From NCBI RefSeq assembly GCF_016919405.1, contig NZ_CP070353.1:1922001-1986000 (forward strand): a DNA stretch of 64,000 nucleotides. The letters are read 5' to 3'. The position numbers were made by a program, and so were the translations under genes. The number at the start of each line of letters is the position of its first letter. Positions within the stretch are counted from its first letter, which is position 1. This document shows, one piece after another, positions 9,015-20,666 of this stretch. This DNA comes from Ensifer sp. PDNC004 (GTDB taxonomy: Bacteria; Pseudomonadota; Alphaproteobacteria; Rhizobiales; Rhizobiaceae). A model generated the notes under the pieces. The model was not told the DNA's origin, searched no databases, and was given only the letters and a program-made list of their open reading frames with translations.

Positions 9015-9991
9015 GCCTGGCCTCCGTCGCGGCGCAGGCCATATTCGGCACTGGACGCAATCGCGCGGTGGAAGCGGATCTTCGTCAGATATTCGAGCGG
9101 ATCCTTCTTGACCACGAGCGCGCCCGCAGGCGTCATCAGCCAGTCGTAGAGGCGCGTCAGGAAGAAGCGCAGCGCCGAGCCGCGACACAGCAGCGGCAGG
9201 GCGTCGACCTCGGCCGGCGTCAGCTTGCGCACGCTCTCATAGCCCGAAAGCATCGCCATGCCCTTGGTGATGTTATAGGAGCCGTTCTTCTCGAAGCACC
9301 AGGAATTGAGGCAGACGGCGACGTCATAGGCGAGATAGTCGTTGCAGGCGAAGTAGAAGTCGATGAGCCCGGACAGCTGGTCGCCGAGGAAGAAGACGTT
9401 GTCCGGGAAGAGATCGGCGTGGATGACGCCTTCCGGCAGCGATTTCGGCCAATGGCGCTCCAGATGTTCGAGCTCGGCCGAGATCTCGTCCTTGAGCCCT
9501 GCCTGCACCTCGTCGGCGCGCGCTTCGGAATTGACCCAGAGCGGCCGCCAGCCGCCGACGGAGAGCGCATTGGTGCGCTTCAGCGCAAAACCCTCGCCGG
9601 CGACATGCATGGCCGCCAGCGCCTTGCCCACTTCGTGGCAGTGTCTGGCTTCGGGCTTTCTCAGCCACATGCCTTCAAGGAAGGAGATGACGGCGGCAGG
9701 GCGACCGGAAAGTTCGCCGAGCAGCTCGCCGTCGGAACGCGGTAGCGGCAGCGGGCAGGACAGACCGCGATCGGCCAGATGATGCATCAGGCCCAGGAAG
9801 AACGGCAGGTCGCCGGCGTTCACGCGCTTTTCGTAGAGCGTGAGGATGTAGGAGCCCTTGGTCGTGTGCAGCAGGAAATTGGAGTTCTCGACGCCCTCGG
9901 CGATCCCCTTGTAGGAGGTCAGCTGGCCGACGTCATAGGCGGTGAGAAAACGGGCGAGATCGTCTTCCGTGATATCGGTGTAAACGGCCAA
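9011..9991 (-). CDS. thrB: Homoserine kinase, aminoglycoside-phosphotransferase fold type
   Basis: 326-residue kinase that phosphorylates homoserine in threonine synthesis. It belongs to the rhizobial/pseudomonad ThrB type with a protein-kinase-like (APH) fold rather than the GHMP type of E. coli. Visible are the Brenner-type catalytic segment [10 protein letters not shown] at about 188-197 and the metal-binding LIDFYFA at about 207-213. The start codon is TTG at 9991 in front of [11 protein letters not shown], the usual N-terminus. It overlaps rnhA by 4 bases and lies 40 bases after ispH, on the same strand. Confidence 0.95.
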   Translation of the reverse strand: MAVYTDITEDDLARFLTAYDVGQLTSYKGIAEGVENSNFLLHTTKGSYILTLYEKRVNAGDLPFFLGLMHHLADRGLSCPLPLPRSDGELLGELSGRPAAVISFLEGMWLRKPEARHCHEVGKALAAMHVAGEGFALKRTNALSVGGWRPLWVNSEARADEVQAGLKDEISAELEHLERHWPKSLPEGVIHADLFPDNVFFLGDQLSGLIDFYFACNDYLAYDVAVCLNSWCFEKNGSYNITKGMAMLSGYESVRKLTPAEVDALPLLCRGSALRFFLTRLYDWLMTPAGALVVKKDPLEYLTKIRFHRAIASSAEYGLRRDGGQA

Positions 9992-10031
9992 GGGTGTCCA
10001 CTCTCAAGAAAATGCGGGCAGGAAATGCGGC

Positions 10032-11042
10032 TTATTCGCCGTTGACGAAGGCCATGTCGGCAGCCGTCAGCGGCACGTGGCGGATCTCGCGGTTGACGAG
10101 GAAGTTCTCGTTTTCCTCGACCGTATCGGCGAGTTCCACCGAAGCGTCATAGCGTTCGCGAAACGCCTCGATGATCTCGTTGACGATCACTTCCGGCGCA
10201 GACGCACCGGCCGACAGGCCTACCGTAGAGATGTCGCCGATTTCGTCCCAGTCGATTTCCGACGCCCGCTGGACCAGCACGGATTTTTTCGCGCCGGCTC
10301 TCAGCGCCACTTCGACGAGGCGCTTGGAATTGGACGAGTTGGGCGCGCCGACGACGAGGAACAGGTCGCAGCCGGGGGCTGCCTGCTTCACCGCTTCCTG
10401 GCGGTTGGTGGTGGCGTAGCAGATCGAATCAGCGGCGGGCGCCGTGAGGTTCGGAAAACGCTCGTGCAGCCGCTTGATGACGCCGGCGGTGTCGTCGACC
10501 GATAGCGTCGTCTGAGTGACGAAGCCGAGGTTGTCCGGGTCCGGCGGCTGGTAGACGTCGGCATCCTCGACGGTCTCGACCAGCGATACCGTGCCTTGCG
10601 GCAATTGGCCCATGGTGCCGATCACTTCCGGATGGCCGGCATGACCGATCAGGACGACGTGGCGGCCGAGACGATTGTGGCGCATCGCCTGCTTGTGGAC
10701 CTTGGAGACCAGTGGACAGGTGGCGTCGAGATAGAACAGGTTGCGGGCATCCGCGTCGGCGGGCACCGACTTCGGCACGCCATGCGCCGAAAAGACGACC
10801 GGCTGCTTGCGGTGTTCCGGCGGGATCTCGTCGAGCTCTTCAACGAAAATCGCACCCTTGGCTTCGAGGCCTTCGACGACGTAGCGATTGTGGACGATCT
10901 CATGGCGGACATAGACCGGCGCGCCGAATTCCTTCAGCGCCAGGACGACGATCTGAATCGCCCGGTCTACGCCGGCGCAGAAGCCGCGCGGGCCGCAAAG
11001 GCGGATGGTGATCGGGGATTTTTCTGCCGCTGATGATGCCAT
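10032..11042 (-). CDS. ispH: 4-hydroxy-3-methylbut-2-enyl diphosphate reductase
   Basis: 336-residue IspH (LytB), the last enzyme of the MEP pathway, which makes IPP and DMAPP using a 4Fe-4S cluster. The three cluster cysteines are recognisable in GFCAGVDRA (about residue 20), [11 protein letters not shown] (about 107) and [11 protein letters not shown] (about 208). The catalytic-acid region HAGHPEVIG is intact. dxs, the first enzyme of the same pathway, lies in this window at about 45.5 kb. Only 3 bases separate ispH from the end of the DUF1304 gene, which is downstream of it in coordinate but upstream in transcription. Confidence 0.97.
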   Translation of the reverse strand: MASSAAEKSPITIRLCGPRGFCAGVDRAIQIVVLALKEFGAPVYVRHEIVHNRYVVEGLEAKGAIFVEELDEIPPEHRKQPVVFSAHGVPKSVPADADARNLFYLDATCPLVSKVHKQAMRHNRLGRHVVLIGHAGHPEVIGTMGQLPQGTVSLVETVEDADVYQPPDPDNLGFVTQTTLSVDDTAGVIKRLHERFPNLTAPAADSICYATTNRQEAVKQAAPGCDLFLVVGAPNSSNSKRLVEVALRAGAKKSVLVQRASEIDWDEIGDISTVGLSAGASAPEVIVNEIIEAFRERYDASVELADTVEENENFLVNREIRHVPLTAADMAFVNGE

Positions 11043-11045
11043 GGA

Positions 11046-11411
11046 TCAGGATGCCATTAGAAGGAAAACGAGCGCTGCGATCGCCGGGCCGCCCTGGATG
11101 AGGAGGATACGCAGCTTGACCGACCACGCGCCATATATAGCGGCAACGACCACGCACACAAGAAAGAACACCTTCAGCTGGATGGCAAAGGCGGCTTCAG
11201 CCTGGATCAACGACCAGAACAGGCCGGCGGCAAGAAAGCCGTTGTAGAGCCCCTGGTTGGCCGCGAGCACCCGTGTCGTCTCGGCCTGCTCGGCCGTCAT
11301 ACGGAACACGGCCCTTCCCTTCGGCCCGGTCCAAAGGAACATTTCCAGCACCAGAAAACCAATATGCAGCAAGCCGGTCAAAGCAATCAGTGTGTTCGCG
11401 ATGATCGTCAT
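11046..11411 (-). CDS. DUF1304 family small membrane protein
   Basis: 121-residue integral membrane protein with about four hydrophobic helices. The pattern FLVLEMFLWT, then NQGLYNGFLAAGLFW, is characteristic of DUF1304. No catalytic residues are apparent and its role is unknown. The start at 11411 (MTIIANTLIAL) is preferred over a start 27 bases upstream because it matches the family N-terminus and is preceded by a G-rich stretch. Its stop lies 3 bases before ispH, so it is probably cotranscribed with ispH, thrB and rnhA. Confidence 0.82.
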   Translation of the reverse strand: MTIIANTLIALTGLLHIGFLVLEMFLWTGPKGRAVFRMTAEQAETTRVLAANQGLYNGFLAAGLFWSLIQAEAAFAIQLKVFFLVCVVVAAIYGAWSVKLRILLIQGGPAIAALVFLLMAS

Positions 11412-11465
11412 CGTGGCCCCCGCTGCCGTTCGTCCCACACGGTTAGCATGACGGTAAACCCGCGG

Positions 11466-12233
11466 CTATCGCCCGCGCCGCATTGCATAGAGGCCGCTGA
11501 CCAGCACCAGTGCCGCTGCCAGCCCGTACCAGGTGAGCGCATATTGCAGGTGGTTGTTGGGCAGGTCGAACTGGGTGACACCGCCAATCGGCAGACCGCC
11601 CGGATTGGGCGTCGCATCGGCATCGACGAACAGCGGCACGACCTTGTCGGCCGGAAGGCCGACCGAAGACGCCATCGTGTCGAGGTCCTTCCAGTAGAAG
11701 ATGTTCTTGGCGAGGTCGTTGTCCGGAACGAGCGACGATGGCTTGCCGTCAAGCTTCGGCCTTGCAAGACCATGAATGCCGACGAAGGCGGGAAGCTCGC
11801 CGGCAAGCCGGGTCGAGGAATCCTTCTGCTCGAAAGGCACGAAACCGCGATTGACGAAGAGAAAGCGGCCGTCGTCCAACCGTAGCGGCGTGAAGACGTA
11901 ATAGCCGGTGCGGCCATTGAACGTCGCGAAGAAGTGCCGCTCCTTGGTATGATCGAACCCGCCAGTCACCGTGACGGTGCGGTAGTCGATGTCGCCGCCA
12001 TCGGCGAGGATCTTCTCGATCTCGGCAAGTGTCGCCGGTGGTGCGGACCTGCGCTCGGCCATGGCCGAAAGCAGGCCTTCCTTCCAGTGCAGCCGCTGCA
12101 TCTGCCAGGTGCCGAGCGAGACGAGAATGGCAAATGTCGCGACGAGCAGCAGCAACGTGCCGATGCGACCGATCAGGCCGCCCTTTTTCCTGGTCGCGAT
12201 CTCAGCCACGGTCGATCTCGCCCGGACGCGCAT
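11466..12233 (-). CDS. SURF1 family cytochrome oxidase assembly protein
   Basis: 255-residue protein with a membrane helix at each end (about 22-42 and about 230-250) enclosing a periplasmic domain, the classic SURF1 layout. Motifs seen are GTWQMQRLHWKEGL after the first helix, FVNRGFVP mid-domain, and a C-terminal YALTWYGLA segment. SURF1 helps insert heme a and assemble subunit I of aa3 oxidase. It lies in the cta neighbourhood as expected. ATG at 12233 overlaps the DUF983 gene by 32 bases; an in-frame GTG at 12209 would shorten the overlap to 8 bases. Confidence 0.92.
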   Translation of the reverse strand: MRVRARSTVAEIATRKKGGLIGRIGTLLLLVATFAILVSLGTWQMQRLHWKEGLLSAMAERRSAPPATLAEIEKILADGGDIDYRTVTVTGGFDHTKERHFFATFNGRTGYYVFTPLRLDDGRFLFVNRGFVPFEQKDSSTRLAGELPAFVGIHGLARPKLDGKPSSLVPDNDLAKNIFYWKDLDTMASSVGLPADKVVPLFVDADATPNPGGLPIGGVTQFDLPNNHLQYALTWYGLAAALVLVSGLYAMRRGR

Positions 12234-12585
12234 TGTTGCGGAATTGCAGGTTGATCAGGATGCCCTTGAGCATCCGCGTCAGGCCGAGGCTGAAGATCAC
12301 CGCAAGCGGGATCCACAGGATGAAGTGTAGCCAGAGCGGTGGGTTGAAGTTGACCTCAGCCCAAAGCGCCGCGCCGACGACAATGAAGCCGACGATCAGG
12401 ATCACGAACACGACAGGGCCATCGCCGGCATCGGCGAACTTGTAGTCGAGATCACAGCTCGCGCAGGACGGCTTGACCTTCAGAAACCCGTCGAAAAGCT
12501 TGCCCTGGCCGCAGCGCGGGCAAAGCCCCTTGATCCCGGTCATCACCGGGTCAACCGGCGGGAAATGTGCCTTGTCTTCACTCAC
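12202..12585 (-). CDS. DUF983 family membrane protein with CxxC pairs
   Basis: 127-residue protein. The N-terminal cytoplasmic part carries two CxxC pairs (CPRC and CASC, residues about 22-44), a likely zinc ribbon, followed by two membrane helices (about 53-75 and 80-100). DUF983 genes commonly sit with cytochrome oxidase genes in alphaproteobacteria, and the function is unknown. The start is GTG at 12585, whose GTGA overlaps the stop of the L,D-transpeptidase gene. The gene in turn overlaps SURF1, so the three form one tightly coupled unit. Confidence 0.88.
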   Translation of the reverse strand: MSEDKAHFPPVDPVMTGIKGLCPRCGQGKLFDGFLKVKPSCASCDLDYKFADAGDGPVVFVILIVGFIVVGAALWAEVNFNPPLWLHFILWIPLAVIFSLGLTRMLKGILINLQFRNNARPGEIDRG

Positions 12586-13070
12586 GGCTTGATCTCGATT
12601 GGCGTGTTGTTGGGCACCATGGCCCAGATTTCTTCCATTTCAGCATTGGTAACGGCAATGCAGCCATTCGTCCAATCGAAGCGCTGCGTCAAAAAGGCCA
12701 GCCAGCCGAAATAATTGGGCTGGCCATGGATCATGATCATGCCGCCGGGATCGACGCCGCTTGCGGCGGCGGCAGAGACATCGGCCGGCGCCGGATAGGA
12801 GACGTGGATGGACTTGTAGTAGCCGCTGCCGGGATTGCGCCAGTCGAGCGAATAGAGCCCTTCCGGCGTCTTCTGGTCGCCCTCCTGGCGCTTGTGGCCA
12901 ATGGGGTTGCCGCCGAGCGCAACCGTGTATTCACGGATCACCTGGTCCCCTTGGAAGAGCTGCAACAGCCGCCGTTCCTTGTGCACGACCACTCTGTCTG
13001 CGCTATCGGCGGCCACGGCGGGCAAACAGCCGCATACCACAAGCGCCGCCGCCACCAAGCCCAACCTCAT
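12582..13070 (-). CDS. Secreted L,D-transpeptidase (YkuD domain)
   Basis: 162-residue exported protein with a signal peptide (MRLGLVAAALVVCGCLPAVAA); the cysteines there leave room for a lipoprotein reading. The YkuD domain has the conserved MIHGQP block and the catalytic segment DWTNGCIAVTN with the nucleophilic cysteine. L,D-transpeptidases form 3-3 cross-links in peptidoglycan or attach proteins to it. The start at 13070 is chosen for the signal peptide; an upstream in-frame start at 13118 adds 16 odd residues. It is the first gene after the terminator that ends the cta block. Confidence 0.9.
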   Translation of the reverse strand: MRLGLVAAALVVCGCLPAVAADSADRVVVHKERRLLQLFQGDQVIREYTVALGGNPIGHKRQEGDQKTPEGLYSLDWRNPGSGYYKSIHVSYPAPADVSAAAASGVDPGGMIMIHGQPNYFGWLAFLTQRFDWTNGCIAVTNAEMEEIWAMVPNNTPIEIKP

Positions 13071-13106
13071 ATCCGTCACCCCTCGAGCCGTCCTGTGGGC
13101 ACACCA

Positions 13107-13147
13107 CCAAAAGAACAAGGCGGCTGCATGACTGCAACCGCCTTGTC
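13107..13147 (-). terminator. Terminator closing the cta block
   Basis: A long stem (13115-13128 with 13133-13146; 13 pairs, one mismatch, TGAC loop) is followed on the minus strand by a T-rich tail (TTCTTTT). It lies between the ctaE stop and the L,D-transpeptidase start. It probably separates the two transcription units. Confidence 0.8.
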
Positions 13148-13171
13148 GAAACGAGCGTAGGCTCTATTCGC

Positions 13172-14050
13172 TTACATGTGAGCGACAGGCGCGCCCCAAC
13201 CACCCCAGATGTAGATGGAGAAGAAGAGGAACAGCCAGACAACGTCGACGAAGTGCCAGTACCAGGCGGCCGCCTCGAAACCGAAGTGCTGCTTCGGGGT
13301 GAAATCGCCACGCAGCGCACGGATCAGGCAGACGAGCAGGAAGATCGTGCCGACCAGGACGTGGAAGCCGTGGAAGCCGGTCGCCATGAAGAAGGTCGCG
13401 CCGTAGATCGAGTCCTTGAAGGCGAACGGAGCGTGAGCGTATTCGTAAGCCTGGACGTAGGAGAACAGTACGCCGAGCGCGACCGTCAGCGCCAGACCGT
13501 TGACCAGGCCCTTGCGGTCGTTGTGCAGCAGCGCGTGGTGCGCCCAAGTGACCGTCGTGCCGGACAGAAGCAGGATGACGGTGTTGTAGAGCGGCAGGTG
13601 CCAGGGATCGAGAACCTCGATGCCCTTCGGCGGCCAGACACCGCCGGTGAAGGCGGTGCGGGTTGCCTGGATGGCTTCGCCCGGGAACAGGCTGGCATCG
13701 AAATAGGCCCAGAACCAGGCGACGAAGAACATCACTTCCGAAGCGATGAACATGATCATGCCGTAGCGCAGGTGCAGGGCAACGACGCGCGTGTGGTGAC
13801 CTTCGTGGGCTTCCTTCACCGTGTCCGACCACCAGCCGTACATGGTGTAGAGAACGATGATGAGGCCTGCGAGCAGGATCCAGACGTTCGCGAACTCTAG
13901 GCCGAAGATCTTCAGCGAGCTGCCCGACAGATAGCGCATGTAGCAGATGCCGCCGAACGCCATGACGAAGGCGCCGATCGAGGCAAGCAGCGGCCAGGGG
14001 CTTGGGTCAATGATGTGGTAGTCGTGATTCTTCTGATGCGCACCGGCCAT
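13172..14050 (-). CDS. ctaE: Cytochrome c oxidase subunit III
   Basis: 292-residue integral membrane subunit with seven predicted helices, as expected for the aa3 type. Typical segments are [12 protein letters not shown] at the N-terminus, the [14 protein letters not shown] block with conserved glutamate in the middle, and [14 protein letters not shown] and [13 protein letters not shown] near the end. Subunit III supports proton uptake and stability of the oxidase. The start at 14050 ([12 protein letters not shown]) is chosen because it opens like other family members; 15 extra residues are possible upstream. It is the last gene of the cta unit and is followed by a terminator. Confidence 0.97.
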   Translation of the reverse strand: MAGAHQKNHDYHIIDPSPWPLLASIGAFVMAFGGICYMRYLSGSSLKIFGLEFANVWILLAGLIIVLYTMYGWWSDTVKEAHEGHHTRVVALHLRYGMIMFIASEVMFFVAWFWAYFDASLFPGEAIQATRTAFTGGVWPPKGIEVLDPWHLPLYNTVILLLSGTTVTWAHHALLHNDRKGLVNGLALTVALGVLFSYVQAYEYAHAPFAFKDSIYGATFFMATGFHGFHVLVGTIFLLVCLIRALRGDFTPKQHFGFEAAAWYWHFVDVVWLFLFFSIYIWGGWGAPVAHM

Positions 14051-14114
14051 GTCAGTAATCCCCGAAATGTCTCTCTCTCGTCGCCCTTCCGGCATAGCCG
14101 AAAAGGACCTCCAG

Positions 14115-14708
14115 TCAAAGTTTGTTCTCTTCCGTCTTCACCTGCGCGACCGGCTTTGACGGTTCGCGCGGATAGAAGGTGTAGGAAAGCGTCAACGTCT
14201 TGATGTCCTTGGTCTCCACCGCCTTGACCATGTCCGGATCGACGAAGAATACCACCGGCATCTCCATCTCCTCTCCCGGCTGCAAGGTCGTCTCGGTGAA
14301 GCAGAAGCACTGTACCTTGTTGAAGTAGGCGCCCGCCTGCATCGGCGTGACGTTGAAGGTCGCCTGACCCGTCGTCGGCTTCGACGACAGGTTCTTCGCC
14401 TTGTACATCACCTGCACCGTTTCACCGATGCGGATGTCGATATCGCGCTGGACCGGCTTGAACTCCCAGGGCAGGCCGCCCGAGGTGTTCGCGTCGAAGG
14501 TGACCTTCACCTTCTCTTCCAGGATGACGTCGGACGCCTGCTCGACGCGCTGCGTGGTACCGTTGTAGCCGGTGACGCGGCAGAACATGTCGTAAAGCGG
14601 CACGGCCGCATAGGCCATGCCGACCATGCCGCCAACGAAGGCCAGGCAAGTGCCGACGACGACGCGGTTGGAGCGCTGCGAGCTTGTGGTCTGCGGTGAA
14701 TTCGTCAT
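14115..14708 (-). CDS. ctaG: Cytochrome c oxidase assembly protein CtaG/Cox11
   Basis: 197-residue copper chaperone that delivers CuB to subunit I. One N-terminal membrane helix (about 16-36) anchors a periplasmic domain. The copper-binding CFCF motif is present in [13 protein letters not shown] at about 125-137, and the nearby [13 protein letters not shown] carries the further conserved cysteine. Length is normal. It lies between the small membrane gene and ctaE, the standard alphaproteobacterial order. Confidence 0.96.
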   Translation of the reverse strand: MTNSPQTTSSQRSNRVVVGTCLAFVGGMVGMAYAAVPLYDMFCRVTGYNGTTQRVEQASDVILEEKVKVTFDANTSGGLPWEFKPVQRDIDIRIGETVQVMYKAKNLSSKPTTGQATFNVTPMQAGAYFNKVQCFCFTETTLQPGEEMEMPVVFFVDPDMVKAVETKDIKTLTLSYTFYPREPSKPVAQVKTEENKL

Positions 14709-14719
14709 GCCATCCCGCC

Positions 14720-14860
14720 TCAGTTGACCATGCCGTTGCCGAACTTGATCAGCGTGACGATGTAGAACAGGACGACGAGCCCGAAGAGGACGAAGCCGAG
14801 CGCGATGTTGCGGCCGCGGCGCGATTTCTTCTGGGCATCAGTGAGCTTGACGGTTTCCAT
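14720..14860 (-). CDS. Small CtaF/CoxF-like membrane protein
   Basis: 46-residue protein, easily missed because of its size. A charged N-terminus ([12 protein letters not shown]) leads to one membrane helix (about 19-39) and a short tail. A gene of this kind is found between ctaB and ctaG in many alphaproteobacteria and is often named coxF or ctaF; the role is not established. Its ATG overlaps the ctaB stop by one base (TGATG), strong support that it is translated. ctaG starts 11 bases after its stop. Confidence 0.88.
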   Translation of the reverse strand: METVKLTDAQKKSRRGRNIALGFVLFGLVVLFYIVTLIKFGNGMVN

Positions 14861-15816
14861 CAGGCAATACTCCCGGCATTCAGCCAGATATTGACGATCA
14901 GGTGATCCGCCATCAGGGCGGAGAAGATCACGAAAAGATACATGATCGAGAAGGCAAAGAGTTTCTTGGCCGGCAGCATGCGCTCGTCCGTTTCCGGCAT
15001 GCGCAGCACGCCGATCGAGTACCACACGAAGCCGAGGCCGAGGGCTGCTGCGACTGCGCCGTAACCGATGCTCGCAAAACCGAGCAAGGTGGGACAGATG
15101 CCGATCAGCGCGGTCAGCACGGCGTAGATGACGATCTGCTTCTTGGTGGTCGCCTGGCCGCAGACATTCGGCATCATCGGCACACCGACGGCGCCGTAGT
15201 CGCCCATCTTGAAGAGGGCGAGCGCCCAGAAGTGCGCCGGGGTCCACAGGAAGGTGATGAGGAAGAGAACGATGCTTTCGACCGACACGGCGCCGGTCAC
15301 GCAGGCCCAGCCGATCATCGGCGGGAAAGCGCCGGCAGCACCGCCGATGACGATGTTCTGCGGCGTCGAACGCTTCAGCCACATCGTGTAAATGACCACG
15401 TAGAAGAAGATGGTGAAAGCGAGCAACCCGGCTGCGAGCCAATTGACGGCGAGCCCGAGGATGATCACGGAAAAGGCAGACAGCGTCAGACCGAACGCCA
15501 GCGCTTCCTGCGGCAGGATCTTGCCGGCCGGGATCGGGCGCTTGGCGGTACGGGTCATGACCGCGTCGATGTCGGCGTCATACCACATGTTCAGCGCGCC
15601 GGAGGCGCCAGCGCCGACGGCGATGCACAGGATGGCGATGAAACCGATGAAAGGATTGATGTGTCCTGGTGCGAGCACCAGCCCGGCGAACGCCGTGAAG
15701 ACGACCAGGGACATGACACGCGGCTTCAGAAGCTCGAAGTAATCGCGCGCAGAGGCTTCGGATAGACGCGGTACGCCTTCCATGCCGACTGCTTCGTGAT
15801 TGTCGATGACCGTCAT
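14860..15816 (-). CDS. ctaB: Protoheme IX farnesyltransferase (heme O synthase)
   Basis: 318-residue polytopic enzyme of the UbiA superfamily that adds farnesyl to heme B to give heme O. The prenyl-diphosphate-binding aspartates are in [15 protein letters not shown] (about 83-97); the second conserved loop is [14 protein letters not shown] (about 205-218). About nine helices are seen. The start at 15816 ([11 protein letters not shown]) is preferred over an upstream start at 16002, which would run into ctaD. It is followed with a one-base overlap by the 46-residue gene. Confidence 0.96.
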   Translation of the reverse strand: MTVIDNHEAVGMEGVPRLSEASARDYFELLKPRVMSLVVFTAFAGLVLAPGHINPFIGFIAILCIAVGAGASGALNMWYDADIDAVMTRTAKRPIPAGKILPQEALAFGLTLSAFSVIILGLAVNWLAAGLLAFTIFFYVVIYTMWLKRSTPQNIVIGGAAGAFPPMIGWACVTGAVSVESIVLFLITFLWTPAHFWALALFKMGDYGAVGVPMMPNVCGQATTKKQIVIYAVLTALIGICPTLLGFASIGYGAVAAALGLGFVWYSIGVLRMPETDERMLPAKKLFAFSIMYLFVIFSALMADHLIVNIWLNAGSIA

Positions 15817-15914
15817 GTCTTGTCCCTGCAAAAGTCCCGGCCGCAAGGGCCGTGTGTCGCCGGTTTCCCGGCGGGGTGAAGCCGCCGGAACCGGCGGCTT
15901 CTGTTCGTTGCCCG

Positions 15915-18505
<2,591 letters not shown>

Positions 18506-18871
18506 AATGTGTCTCCCCAATGCGCTTGATCAGGATCAAACCGGAACGCAGAATCCCTGCGATACTGCTGCGCTTCAAACCACAGTTTGTCCGATGCCGC
18601 AACATCTGACCAATCAACCCCGTGCGGCATTTTTGCACAAACGTTGCTTTTCACACAGGCACCCCTCGAAACCCGTGGCGAAACCACCTATAGGGGCTGT
18701 TCTGCGCGCTTGGCGATCAGATTGCACAGCGCTTTGACGGCGGCGCGCCGGATAGGGCGTCGAACCCGCCCAATTTCCGCCATATGGCGCTGGAATGTGC
18801 CCCGCAGGGCTTTTCATTTATTCCTGCGCACTTCAAGAATAGCCCTGATGATTCGACGTTTTGAGGTTTAC
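18506..18871. promoter_or_regulatory. Divergent intergenic region of ctaC and the IalB-like gene
   Basis: 366 bases without a supported gene. It holds the ctaC ribosome-binding site on the minus strand and GAGG at 18863-18866 in front of the IalB-like start. Promoters for both directions must lie here, but I cannot place -35/-10 boxes with confidence. Confidence 0.5.
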
Positions 18872-19402
18872 ATGGGCCTGCCCCTCTTTTCCCGACTGTC
18901 GGCCTTCGCCGCCTTCGGCCTTGCCGTTCTCGCTCTCCCGGCTCAGAGCCTGGCCCAGCAGCCCGCCGGAACACCCGGCACGGTCAAGTCCAACCATGGC
19001 GCGTGGTCGATCGTCTGCGATCAGCCGCCGGGCGCTTCCGCTGACCAGTGCGCGCTGATGCAAAACGTCATCGCCGAAGACCGGCCGGAAGTCGGCCTCT
19101 CGGTGGTCGTTCTGAAGACGGCGGATCGCAAGGCCAAGATCCTGCGCGTGCTCGCCCCGCTCGGCGTGCTTCTGCCGAACGGCCTCGGCCTCAATGTCGA
19201 CGGCAAGGATATCGGCCGCGCCTATTTCGTGCGCTGCTTCTCCGACGGCTGCTACGCGGAAGTCGTGCTCGAGGACGAACTCCTGAAGACCTTCCGCTCC
19301 GGCGCAACCGCGACCTTCATCGTCTTCCAGTCGCCCGAGGAAGGCATCGGCATTCCCGTCGACCTCAAGGGTTTCGGCGAAGGCTACGACGCGCTGCCCT
19401 GA
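18872..19402 (+). CDS. Invasion-associated locus B (IalB) family exported protein
   Basis: 176-residue protein with a signal peptide (hydrophobic core, cleavage after SLAQQ or nearby). The mature domain has IalB-family features: HGAWSIVCDQP near the N-terminus, a cysteine in ADQCALMQ, and the RCFSDGCYAE pair in the second half. IalB was described in Bartonella as a factor in red-cell invasion; rhizobial homologues are widespread and not shown to be invasins. Start at 18872 is chosen for its GAGG; ATG at 18848 is the alternative. A terminator follows. Confidence 0.87.
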   Translation: MGLPLFSRLSAFAAFGLAVLALPAQSLAQQPAGTPGTVKSNHGAWSIVCDQPPGASADQCALMQNVIAEDRPEVGLSVVVLKTADRKAKILRVLAPLGVLLPNGLGLNVDGKDIGRAYFVRCFSDGCYAEVVLEDELLKTFRSGATATFIVFQSPEEGIGIPVDLKGFGEGYDALP

Positions 19403-19429
19403 TCGGCTACATATTCAAAGACAAACAAG

Positions 19430-19456
19430 AGCCGCGCTTCGAGCGCGGCTTTTTTG
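19430..19456 (+). terminator. Terminator after the IalB-like gene
   Basis: A perfect 9-bp stem (19430-19438 with 19442-19450) with a TCG loop is followed by TTTTTT on the plus strand. Confidence 0.9.
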
Positions 19457-19464
19457 TTGGCGAG

Positions 19465-19499
19465 CATAAAAGACAAGGCCCGGATCGATGATCCGGGCC
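19465..19499 (-). terminator. Terminator after ribBA
   Basis: A perfect 9-bp stem (19477-19485 with 19491-19499) with a 5-base loop is followed on the minus strand by a T-rich tail (TTGTCTTTT). It lies 27 bases past the ribBA stop and converges on the IalB terminator. Confidence 0.8.
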
Positions 19500-19525
19500 C
19501 GAAGCATGGCGAGAGCGACGCGTCT

Positions 19526-20626
19526 TTAGATGATGTCGGTCCCGACGATGTTGATGCCGAAGCCCTCGAGGCCGACATAGTGGCGTTCGCGCGAAGCGAG
19601 CAGCCTGATGGAACTGATGCCGAGATCCCTCAGGATCTGCGCGCCGAGGCCGATTTCCAGCCACTCGTTTTCGCGCGCCTGGGCCTCGTCGTGGGCCTCG
19701 CGGTCGTGCTTGCCCTTGCGCGCCGTCTGCGACACGCCGACGCCAACCGAGCCTTCGCGCAGATAGACGATGACACCCCTGCCTTCGTCGGCAATGCGCT
19801 TCATGATGCGGTCGATCTGGCAATCCTTGCCGAAGACGTCGGCGCCGACATTTTCGAGATGCAGGCGAACCGGGATGTCGACGCCGTCACGGATATCACC
19901 GAAGACGACGGCGAGATGCTGCATCGGATCCCAGGGCAGCGCATAGGAATGCCCCTTGGCCGCACCATAGGGCGTCTCGATATCGAAGGAACCGCCATGC
20001 TCGATCAGCGTTTCCTTGCGCTGGCGGTAGGCGATGAGGTCGGCGACAGACACCTGCTTCAGGCCATGGGTGTCGGCAAAGCTCGCCACCTGCGGCCCGC
20101 GCATGACCGTGCCGTCGTCATTGACGAGTTCGCAGATGACGCCGATCGGCGGAAGGCTGGCGAGCCTGCAGAGGTCGACGGCAGCTTCCGTATGGCCGGA
20201 ACGCATGAGAACGCCGCCTTCGCGCGCGACCAGCGGGAAGATGTGACCGGGGCGAACGAAATCCGTCGGGCCGACATTGGGATTGGCGAGGTTGCGAACC
20301 GTCAGCGTGCGGTCGTCGGCGGAAATGCCGGTCGTCGTGCCGTGCTTGAAATCCACCGAGACGGTGAAGGCCGTCGTATGGGCGGAATCGTTTTCGGCCA
20401 CCATGGCGTTGAGGTTCAGGCGCTTGGCTTCATCGCGCGGCATCGGCGTGCAGACGATGCCCGAGGTGTGGCGCACGATGAAGGCCATCTTTTCCGGCGT
20501 GCAATGCACCGCCGCGACGATCAGGTCACCCTCGTTCTCGCGGCCGTCGTCATCGGTGACGACGACGATTTCGCCGGCCTCGAAAGCGCGGATGGCATCG
20601 ACGACACGCTTCTGATCATAGGACAT
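19526..20626 (-). CDS. ribBA: RibBA-type protein: DHBP synthase with degenerate GTP cyclohydrolase II domain
   Basis: 366-residue protein. The N-terminal RibB domain (about 1-205) is complete: DDDGRENEGD for metal binding, a HTT-x-FTVSVD segment, GHIFPL and HTEAAVDLCRLA. It makes 3,4-dihydroxy-2-butanone 4-phosphate for riboflavin. The C-terminal part aligns with GTP cyclohydrolase II, but the zinc motif normally holding three cysteines reads HLENVGADVFGKDCQ, with only one cysteine; GTP cyclohydrolase II activity is therefore unlikely. Start at 20626 (MSYDQKRV) is the family start; 43 more residues upstream would enter the gap before aroC. It follows aroC by 40 bases. Confidence 0.92.
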   Translation of the reverse strand: MSYDQKRVVDAIRAFEAGEIVVVTDDDGRENEGDLIVAAVHCTPEKMAFIVRHTSGIVCTPMPRDEAKRLNLNAMVAENDSAHTTAFTVSVDFKHGTTTGISADDRTLTVRNLANPNVGPTDFVRPGHIFPLVAREGGVLMRSGHTEAAVDLCRLASLPPIGVICELVNDDGTVMRGPQVASFADTHGLKQVSVADLIAYRQRKETLIEHGGSFDIETPYGAAKGHSYALPWDPMQHLAVVFGDIRDGVDIPVRLHLENVGADVFGKDCQIDRIMKRIADEGRGVIVYLREGSVGVGVSQTARKGKHDREAHDEAQARENEWLEIGLGAQILRDLGISSIRLLASRERHYVGLEGFGINIVGTDII

Positions 20627-20666
20627 GGTGTTCTTCCCGAATTTGACTGGGCCGGCTGAAGCCGAA

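Noticed and set aside
14861..15442. Upstream extension of the 46-residue gene between ctaB and ctaG
   Set aside because: The longer frame lies inside ctaB in another phase and reads as arginine-rich shadow sequence; the ATG at 14860 overlaps the ctaB stop.
20627..20666. FMN riboswitch in front of ribBA
   Set aside because: Only 40 bases separate aroC and ribBA, too short for the element, and none of its conserved stems is seen.
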